64,000 bases of DNA, taken from assembly GCA_946965045.2 (NCBI GenBank), contig OX337234.1, forward strand, positions 2,542,001 to 2,606,000. Reading direction: 5' to 3'. The DNA comes from Epithemia pelagica. Lineage: Eukaryota > Bacillariophyta > Bacillariophyceae > Surirellales > Surirellaceae. This document shows positions 57,150-64,000 of this stretch, in pieces (within the stretch, counting starts at the first letter, position 1; every line of letters begins with the position of its first letter). Both the position numbers and the translations under genes were made by a program. The notes under the pieces are model-generated. The model searched no databases and was not told the DNA's origin. It was given only the letters and a program-made list of their open reading frames with translations.

Positions 57150-59738
57150 ATGGGTAGGAACACACGCAGCACCCCTGCCAACAATGGCAAAGACAAAATA
57201 ATCCCCAAAAAAGTCAAAGACTCCATTGAGAAGAAAGCCCCATCACGAAACTCTATGATTTTCTCCAGCGATGATTCGGAAGACACTCCTACAATGTCAC
57301 CACCAATGGTGACGGCGTATGACAAAATGGAAACGGACTCATTTAAAGACATGAAAGAAAGTTTGAAGACCCAAGATATAACAGTCAAGATTACCCCGGA
57401 CAAGAATGATGATGACAGCAACATTATCGAAGACAGTGATGACGATAATATGATTGTGATGTCGCCGAAGAAACTTCATCCGTCTCCAGTGTCAAAGACA
57501 GAGATGAACCTGAAATTTTGTTCCGGCGGCCCCAATAAATCTGTCGACGCCAAAAATAACCTTGCTACGAAAACAAGATGCATTAGGCCATTAACAATTC
57601 CTTTTCGATATTGCGACGACGACGAAGATTCTGAACACATGATTCCTGAAAACACTGATGAACAACAAAATGACGAAATACCGTCCTCTATGTTGCAAGG
57701 GGAGGATATCGATGACTTCCTCTCTCATATTGAAAGCGACCTCCAAAATTTTGATCCTACCAATGAAGTTTCTCCGGACGCATATCAGACAGACTTTATT
57801 CCAGAATCCATTTCCTTCACGGCAGTTCGTGCATCAGGAGGCTACATGTGTGGAACATATGGAATTTGCAAATTACCACACACCTATTCCGATGAACAAC
57901 AACCATTTCTCCCTCAGCATTCTCTTCAACAATCCTTAACTAGTGAAGAGCAACCAGCAGAAGAAGACCTGTACATCGAGGATCGACCACCAGCACAGCA
58001 AGACATTATTAAGGTGTTATTAGAGCACAGATCCTTGCTCCCCGATCGTTGCGTAACTGTTCTGTCCGCGTCTAAACGCCTTCCGGACGCAAATGGATCT
58101 GCTTTAAGTATTTGTCTGTGGGCAAAAAAAGCTGGCCTTGCTTATGACCAGACAAGAGCTTTCCAAGTGTTCACCAGCTGTTTTGTTCTTTCATTTTTCC
58201 GAGATGCCAAGATGCCTTCAGCTGCACGTACTCGAAGCCAAGCATTTTTGAAAGAAAAATTGCGATTGATGAAGCTAGCTGGCAAATTACCCATTCCAGC
58301 TACCCAACAAAGAATGAGTAATTTCAAAGAGAGCAATCTTGTTTGCTTTCTTCATGGACCAGGCGGAAATGGAAAATCAGCTGTTCTTGAAATGCTACAG
58401 TCCTACGCTCGTGAATACTGCAAATTCCTTGGATATGAGTATACGAAATGGACGATTATTGTTTCTGCAATGAGTGGTGTTGCTGCAACACTTGTTGGTG
58501 GTTACACTACTCATTCAGCTGTACATCTCAACAAGTGCATCTGCAACATACCATTTGAGGACAAAATACGTTGGAAACAAACAAGATTATTAATTGTCGA
58601 TGAGATCTCCTTTGCATCCAAGTCGGATGTACAAAAACTTGACGCTCGCGTCAAATACCTGAAGGACAGTCCTATCCAGAAGTACGGAGGACTTGATATT
58701 ATCTTCTGCGGTGACATGCGTCAGTTGCAACCTGCTAATGGTTATATGAGAATTTATGATGAGGAATTCCCCGAATTTCATGGGAGTGTTAACTGCTACC
58801 TTGAACTGAATGGGATGCACATATTTTCAGGTGATATGGCATGGGGGAAACTTTTGAGTCGATTTTGCAATGGAGAATTGACGTCAGATGATGTTGATCT
58901 TCTAAATACAAGGGTAGTTGACCAAAACAACCTGAGTCTTCCAGTGGACCTTCGGTATGCATGCTTCAAGAATATTGATCGGGTTTCAATTAATACATGG
59001 CTGTTTCTGAGTCATGTTCAATCAGCCCCGGACACAGCATACATCAAGAAGAACTGCATTCTTATTTTGTCCAGCAATCTTCAGATTAAAGAGGGCGATT
59101 GCCAATATCGTTCACCATCAAATGGATGGGAACATTATTTTTGGCATCATTGTGGTGAAGGGTATTGCAAACCAACAAGCTTTTCCGGTCGGTTTGATCC
59201 TGCTATGTTGCTTTTCTACAATCGACCAGTTATGGTCACCAACAACGAAAATGTCGAGAAGATGATAGCAAATGGGACACGTTCATATGTCCGGGCTGTT
59301 CATCTGAAACCTGGAGAGTCTTATACTATGTGTTCTGTTGACTCTATTTCAATTCCAACAGTCAGAGCAGACCAAATACAAAAAGTGGTGCTTGCCTTTG
59401 AGAATTCCTCTTCAACAGATGAGACATTTGAGCTGGTTCCTAAAGAGCATACATTCATTGCTGATGTACCATATCCAAAATCACTTCAATGCGGAAAAAA
59501 GGAATCACGGCTGACACTTCACATGCAAGGACTTCAGCTCCCCTTTATCTGCAACAATGCAACAAAGGGTCATAAACTTCACGGTGCGTCAGTTGCATCG
59601 CTGTTTGTACATACCCGGTCAATGGTTGAAAATTGGTCCCATGTCGTTCTCTCACGAGTACGCACAATGACAGGACTTTATCTGAAAAAACCTTTGGAAA
59701 AGAGACTCCTAATGTACCACAAGTCTACAAGAACCTGA
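57150..59738 (+). CDS. PIF1-like DNA helicase, C-terminus frameshifted
   Basis: 862 residues in frame. An acidic, disordered amino third precedes a superfamily 1B helicase core: Walker A LHGPGGNGKSAVL (about 400-411), VSAMSGVAATLVGG (motif Ia), Walker B LLIVDEISFAS (Asp-Glu about 482), CGDMRQLQPANG (motif III), and near the end NNATKGHKLHGASV and HVVLSRVRTMTGLYL (motifs V-VI). PIF1-family enzymes unwind DNA 5' to 3'; Helitrons also carry this domain but no HUH Rep domain is seen here. After GLYLKKPLEK the expected continuation ETPNVPQVYKNLINFMKTKE...NDDYNILFEGENEG is in another frame and ends at 59842, so a one-base slip near 59700 replaces the last ~45 residues. Flanked by 97-bp direct repeats. 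Confidence 0.85.
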   Translation: MGRNTRSTPANNGKDKIIPKKVKDSIEKKAPSRNSMIFSSDDSEDTPTMSPPMVTAYDKMETDSFKDMKESLKTQDITVKITPDKNDDDSNIIEDSDDDNMIVMSPKKLHPSPVSKTEMNLKFCSGGPNKSVDAKNNLATKTRCIRPLTIPFRYCDDDEDSEHMIPENTDEQQNDEIPSSMLQGEDIDDFLSHIESDLQNFDPTNEVSPDAYQTDFIPESISFTAVRASGGYMCGTYGICKLPHTYSDEQQPFLPQHSLQQSLTSEEQPAEEDLYIEDRPPAQQDIIKVLLEHRSLLPDRCVTVLSASKRLPDANGSALSICLWAKKAGLAYDQTRAFQVFTSCFVLSFFRDAKMPSAARTRSQAFLKEKLRLMKLAGKLPIPATQQRMSNFKESNLVCFLHGPGGNGKSAVLEMLQSYAREYCKFLGYEYTKWTIIVSAMSGVAATLVGGYTTHSAVHLNKCICNIPFEDKIRWKQTRLLIVDEISFASKSDVQKLDARVKYLKDSPIQKYGGLDIIFCGDMRQLQPANGYMRIYDEEFPEFHGSVNCYLELNGMHIFSGDMAWGKLLSRFCNGELTSDDVDLLNTRVVDQNNLSLPVDLRYACFKNIDRVSINTWLFLSHVQSAPDTAYIKKNCILILSSNLQIKEGDCQYRSPSNGWEHYFWHHCGEGYCKPTSFSGRFDPAMLLFYNRPVMVTNNENVEKMIANGTRSYVRAVHLKPGESYTMCSVDSISIPTVRADQIQKVVLAFENSSSTDETFELVPKEHTFIADVPYPKSLQCGKKESRLTLHMQGLQLPFICNNATKGHKLHGASVASLFVHTRSMVENWSHVVLSRVRTMTGLYLKKPLEKRLLMYHKSTRT

Positions 59739-59842
59739 TCAATTTCATGAAAACAAAAGAGGTTCAACCAATTTCCAATGACGACTACAACATCTTATTC
59801 GAGGGTGAAAATGAAGGCATAATACAGTCTCTCTTCCACTAA

Positions 59843-61378
59843 TACAAATACAATTGAAAAAGACTTCGGACCAAATATCCGACAGAAATGGGATGTCCTA
59901 TTTCCTAGCGGGCTCCTCTTTACCAACTACCATCGTTATTTGTCAATCACCTTTCATAACATCTTACCCATCGCGGATGCGTCATGCACTACGAGTAAAG
60001 ATTTTGTGTTTCAACTTCCAATATCCTCACTTACCAGACGTGCGACCCAAGAGACGTCAGTTGCCCCACTTACTAAGCTAGCTTCTAGCTTCTAGCTATT
60101 AGTTTCCTCGCTCCTCATTTTGTGTGGAGCCGGGCGCGTCGGTCGATGTCACCCAAGCGGGTGCGCGCGGCAGCGTTAAAATAGACTGTACCTTTTTTTA
60201 GCTTCTAGCTATAAGCTTTTCATCCTGGTAAAACAGGTAGTGTTTTCTTCAACGGATGCGCATACCTCTAGCTGCAGGTGTTTTTCAGCGCATACCTAGC
60301 TAGCTCCAGCAGGGGAGCACCTAGGTAGAGGCGATTTTGCTTCCAATCTTGCTACCTTTCTATGGGGTGAAAGTAGATTTTGTTGGCGGGCTGTGCAAAG
60401 AGTTCTCACGTCACCCTTCATCCGTGACGTTTTCATATCGTGGCGCGAGATATCGCAATCAGATGAATTGCTCTTGCACATGATGGCTTCAGACGTACGA
60501 CCGAACTAGATTTATAGGACGAGGATATGTGTGTTCCATCATCTGACACCACCTAGTTGTGGCCGTGGACAGCGTGTCGTGCAATGCCTGCCGTCATGTA
60601 TCCGACAAGATCGTCATAAGTAAATTGCAAAACCTCATTTCGGACCTCACACATCCAACCTGTTGTGGACATATAAATTGGTAGGGAGAACATATACATG
60701 ACTGCTTCGGTGTCGAGTGAAGTTGGGACACCCCTCACTGAGCAAACGATGACGTTTGGAGGTAGTGCGTCACACATTTCATGGGATGAGATATTGTTTC
60801 ACTCGGCCGAAACGAGGAGTTCGTTGTTGCGTTTGGTGTCGTTGTCGTTACAATCTCGTTGGAAGACCAGATCTCATTTCATGACATGCCACAGTCAAGT
60901 AACGTGGCTGAGTATCATTGATAGTGCGTCAGGATTATAAGTCTAGGTGTCAGAAACGTAGGCCACAAATAGGATGCTCCTAGTTCAATCTGGGATAAGT
61001 CACGTAAAACACATGTGTCACAGTGGTTTGCAGTTTCATCCCAAGATATTGGATACTCGTATCCCATTTCCAGAAAAGATTTTGACTGCTACCTGTCAAC
61101 TGAACACATGCGTCAGAATCAATACCTTATGTTTCTGACTCGCGTCTCACTCTGAATAACAAGTGCGACTAGATTATGAATCATGAATCTTTTATATTAA
61201 ATAGAACTATCATCTGTTGATGTGACACAGAAAACGACAGACGCAATTTCAACATCTGTTGGACTATTTGGAGTTTGTTGGTAAAGACACAAGTTCTCAA
61301 CAAAATCGCGTGCTGAAACATCAATCCTGAGGATATCGATATCTCTCATCCTATGGCTTGACTGAATTCAGTTTCATC
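59843..61378. other. gene-free stretch with repeats
   Basis: Holds the downstream 97-bp direct repeat, a reverse copy of the CATG module (60398-60460) and AGCTTCTAGCT-type short palindromic words near 60075-60220. No gene supported. Confidence 0.5.
60699..60795 (+). repeat. 97-bp direct repeat, copy downstream of the PIF1-like gene
   Basis: Partner of 56685-56781; the two are 4,014 bases apart in the same orientation and bracket the helicase gene. Confidence 0.93.
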
Positions 61379-62016
61379 ATGGAATTCCTTGAAATTGCGG
61401 AGTGTTTGCTTTCATTGAAAGAAGGCATAGATCACCCATGGCACCATAGAGATTCAAAGCATCAGACTATGCGGACGATCAACGCCTTACACAATTTCTA
61501 CCGAAAAGTGGAAGATCTACAAGATTACAGGAAAAAATTCGGGAACTGCAATGTCCCACAAGTGTTTAACGACAATCAACCTTTGGCTAACTGGTAAGTG
61601 TTTAATGCGTGTATTTGTAAATAAAATGGCATGGTAATCCTAATAAGAATGTTGTTAGGGTTGCACGCATCAGGCGGGAAAAGCGAAAATTTGATGAAGG
61701 ACGAAGAACGATTCTTGACAAAGAAAGAATAGAGTTTCTCAACAATCTAGGATTTGATTGGGGTCAACGAAGAGGCGACGACCTGTGGAACAAGCGTTAC
61801 AACCAGCTCAAGATATTCCAACTCAAATATCATCACACAAGAGTGCCAACAAAGTCAAAATTGCTGGGCCGTTGGGTTAGTACACAACGAGACCAGTACA
61901 AAAAGATGAAAATGGGGATGAAGTCACTCATGACTCCAAGAAAAGTAGCTCTTCTTGAGCAATTGGAGTTTTGTTGGGATTGTGAAAAGCCTCGGGGTAA
62001 AGGTACCGGTTCTTAA
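61379..62016 (+). CDS. helicase-associated (HA) domain protein
   Basis: Exons 61379..61593 and 61659..62016 with a 65-base intron (donor GTAAGT, acceptor gttgttAG); the junction reads PLANW-VARIRREKRKF. 190 residues. Two HA repeats are visible: YRKKFGNCNVPQVFNDNQPLANWV and, in exon 2, DLWNKRYNQLKIFQLKYHHTRVP followed by LLGRWVSTQRDQYKK and EQLEFCWD. HA domains are small helical putative nucleic-acid-binding modules that accompany bacterial helicases and occur alone in large numbers in diatom genomes. No helicase domain is fused here; the PIF1-like gene 1.6 kb upstream is a separate transcription unit. ATG 61379 chosen. Confidence 0.82.
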
Positions 62017-62370
62017 TATAGTGAATGACTAGTTACTTTGTTGGTATCTTGGTCTTTGAGACGATGCCGCAGACTCTGTCGGATGGCGATCTCCCATGTC
62101 ATGAAATGGCACCTATGTGCGCACCTTTCACCCTTATGTCTGGCATCGATTTCATCGCAGGGTAATATCGCATGCTATGACATGGCAAAATCATTTGTGA
62201 AGGATGACGTGCATCATGCATTCAGGCCGAGACACCATTCGACACAAGCAGACAGCCCTCTTGTGAACTCAACAGGTGGCCACTATCCCTGCCGGCTTCT
62301 ATTCTAGGTTTCCTGACCTTGCCAGTCAAATACTGCACGCTTCTATTCCAGGTTTCCTGACCTTGCCACT

Positions 62371-63193
62371 TACATAGACATATCACGTCACCATTACGTT
62401 CCCATCTCATTGCAAGGCCGGATCTCAGTTCATGACATGCCACAGTCATTGGTGAAGGGTGACGTGTGCACCAAATCAAGACATGAACAGCGCTGGAGAA
62501 ACCGCAGTTGCGCATTACTCCTAAAATGTACTCCTAGCTGCACTGTGGAGAGACCGCAGTTGCGCATTATTCCTAAAAGCTGCACTGCGACGGTGTTCTA
62601 GGCTCTATAGCTTCTAGCTGAGCTTTACATCCTGGTAGCACCACCTACATAGACATATCACGTCACCATTACGTTCCCATCTCATTGCATGGCCGGATCT
62701 CAGTTCATGACATGCCACAGTCATTGGTGAAGGGTGACGTGTGCACCAAATCAAGACATGAACAGCGCTGGAGAAACCGCAGTTGCGCATTACTCCTAAA
62801 AATGTACTCCTAGCTGCACTGTGGCGAGACCGCAGTTGCGCATTATTCCTAAAAGCTGCAGTGCGACGGTGTTCTAGGCTCTATAGCTTCTAGCTGAGCT
62901 TTACATCCTGGTAGCACCACCTACATAGACATATCACGTCACCATTACGTTCCCATCTCATTGCATGGCCGGATCTCAGTTCATGACATGCCACAGTCAT
63001 TGGTGAAGGGTGACGTGTGCACCAAATCAAGACATGAACAGCGCTGGAGAAACCGCAGTTGCGCATTACTCCTAAAAATGTACTCCTAGCTGCACTGTGG
63101 AGAGACCGCAGTTGCGCATTATTCCTAAAAGCTGCAGTGCGACGGTGTTCTAGGCTCTATAGCTTCTAGCTGAGATTTACATCCTGGTAGCAC
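62371..63193 (+). repeat. 275-bp tandem repeat, three copies
   Basis: Units begin with TACATAGACATATCACG at 62371, 62646 and 62922, a 275-276 base period with only a few differences. Each unit contains one CATG module, two CCGCAGTTGCGCATTA copies separated by about 50 bases, and the end TAGCTTCTAGCTGAG-TTTACATCCTGG. Confidence 0.95.
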
Positions 63194-63803
63194 AGGTAGT
63201 GTTCCTCCAGCGGATGCGCATACCTCTACCTGCTAAGCGTGTTCCAGCTAGCTCCAGCAGACACAAGCTGTTCCCGCAGACACTTCTCACGTCATCCTTC
63301 ATTGATTATGTTTCCATGCCATGGCATGAGATATCACAGTCGGATGAAGTTATGTGTAGTTGGCCAACTCAATTCAATTACAATTACACCTACTATTTGC
63401 AATGTCACCGTGTTTAAGATGTCTGATGGTACTTAAGACTAAGCGCGTCAGCCGCTGTTATAGACGTACCACCAAAACTTGACACATCATCATGATTGAA
63501 TAAGAGGTAACCTAGTATCATAGATTTGTACGTTTCAATGTCAAAGCATGACATATTGCGATTCCATGAATTGGTCTCGGGCATTATAGCTACGTCTTGT
63601 CGATTGGTTACCTAGCTAGCTTACTCTTTTTACCTAATACTAAGGGATTATTCTCGCTCCACTTGCCATATTTCGTCGTCTTTCGTTGTATTTGGCTACT
63701 TTCCTAACAAATATGTCCCTTACCACACGACAACTAACCACGATCCCTACAAGACCAAATTATACGAGACAAAATTCATTCATCACCTCATAATTTCCTA
63801 AAT

Positions 63804-63977
63804 ATGGAAGCACGTATTGACGAAAGCAGTGCATCCCAGGCCGCTGCTGGGGATTTGGGTCAACTACCATACACCGATTCTGCTATAAAAGAACGGGATG
63901 ATGCAGGTCCTCCAACTCTGTTTCCTGATATTAGAGGCATGGAGCAACGCACATTTTGGAAAAAACCGTACTCCTGA
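63804..63977 (+). CDS. possible first exon of a gene extending past the right edge
   Basis: 57 codons from ATG 63804 (MEARIDESSASQAAAGDL...) to TGA. The end FWKK is followed by a GT (ccGTACTCC) that could be a splice donor, and only 23 bases remain in the window. It is preceded by an A/T-rich, gene-start-like stretch. Too short to identify. Confidence 0.3.
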   Translation: MEARIDESSASQAAAGDLGQLPYTDSAIKERDDAGPPTLFPDIRGMEQRTFWKKPYS

Positions 63978-64000
63978 GCAGACCACTCGAATTAACAAGT

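Larger units (their letters stand above)
55341..63345. repeat. dispersed CATG near-palindromic module
   Basis: A roughly 60-base module recurs in both orientations: GATAT-n-TCATG-n-CATGACATGG, then aaacGTCA, then GATGAAGGGTGACGTGAGAA and often TGCAC. Clear plus-strand copies start near 55341, 55885, 56139, 62163, 62403, 62691 and 62969; reverse copies near 60398-60460 and 63283-63345. Shorter pieces (CCCATGTCATGAAATGGCAC, CATTTCATGGGATGAGATA) occur near 55573, 56023, 56766, 60774 and 62091. The first half is close to a palindrome centred on CATGNCATG. It belongs to no coding sequence. Confidence 0.8.

Noticed and set aside
57150-59842. Helitron
   Set aside because: The helicase domain is PIF1-like, but no HUH Rep motif, Helitron N-terminal domain, TC start or CTRR hairpin end is visible; called a stand-alone PIF1-like helicase instead.
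53000-64000. CRISPR-like array from the regularly spaced CATG modules
   Set aside because: Spacing is irregular, modules occur in both orientations and diverge, and the host is eukaryotic.

Overview
This is a nuclear contig from a unicellular photosynthetic eukaryote, most likely a diatom or a close stramenopile. Reasons: compact genes with a few short GT-AG introns (65-90 bases in most), signal peptides followed by an Ala-Phe or Gly-Tyr type boundary as expected for complex-plastid targeting, a Copia element whose protease and polyprotein read like diatom CoDi elements, and a helicase-associated (HA) domain gene of the kind expanded in diatoms. No prokaryotic operon structure, rRNA gene or CRISPR array is present.

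Layout. 0-10 kb is a dense host-gene block: the 5' part of an unknown gene (minus), a CREG-like secreted protein, UNC-50, a tiny two-exon fibronectin-III protein ending in a CaaX-like box (minus), the U3 snoRNP protein RRP9, a two-exon plastid membrane protein (copy A, minus), a truncated P450-like fragment (minus) and a GC-rich GT34-like glycosyltransferase. 10.6-19.5 kb holds a decayed Copia tail with an LTR, then a young 8.2-kb Copia retrotransposon (766-bp LTRs with three differences, AACAT target duplication, minus strand) that carries an extra ORF before gag-pol. 19.8-22.8 kb is a complete hAT transposon (8-bp duplication). 23.0-24.5 kb is a Crinkler/RHS-type P-loop protein. 25.0-26.3 kb is a non-autonomous inverted-repeat element inside a possible piggyBac relic. 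28.4-33.8 kb is the most notable object: a second hAT element with an exact 8-bp duplication that encodes two convergent genes, an intron-containing transposase and, on the other strand, a previously hidden two-exon 2-oxoglutarate/Fe(II) dioxygenase-like protein. 34-42 kb is a DIRS-like tyrosine-recombinase retrotransposon (gag, broken RT amino-terminal ORF, RT/RNase H, recombinase), damaged by a G22 tract and an amber codon. A 605-bp MITE lies at 43.5-44.1 kb.

44.5-53 kb returns to host genes: a coiled-coil protein, plastid membrane protein copy B (minus; same intron position and same 86-base intron as copy A), a DWNN/RBBP6-Mpe1-like 3'-end processing factor, a three-exon secreted hypothetical (minus), and a nuclear-looking protein with acidic/basic repeats plus a 2OG-Fe(II) dioxygenase domain whose tail is put out of frame by a G21 tract. 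53-64 kb is gene-poor: a PIF1-like helicase flanked by 97-bp direct repeats, an HA-domain gene, a 275-bp tandem array, and a dispersed near-palindromic CATG-containing module in both orientations.

What the genes suggest together: ribosome biogenesis (RRP9), mRNA 3'-end processing (DWNN protein), Golgi trafficking and glycosylation (UNC-50, GT34) and plastid membrane proteins form ordinary host islands separated by successive waves of class I and class II elements. Long G/C homopolymers (13-22 nt) recur, three of them inside coding sequence where the frame changes across the tract; these are either hypermutable sites or assembly errors and deserve a read-level check.
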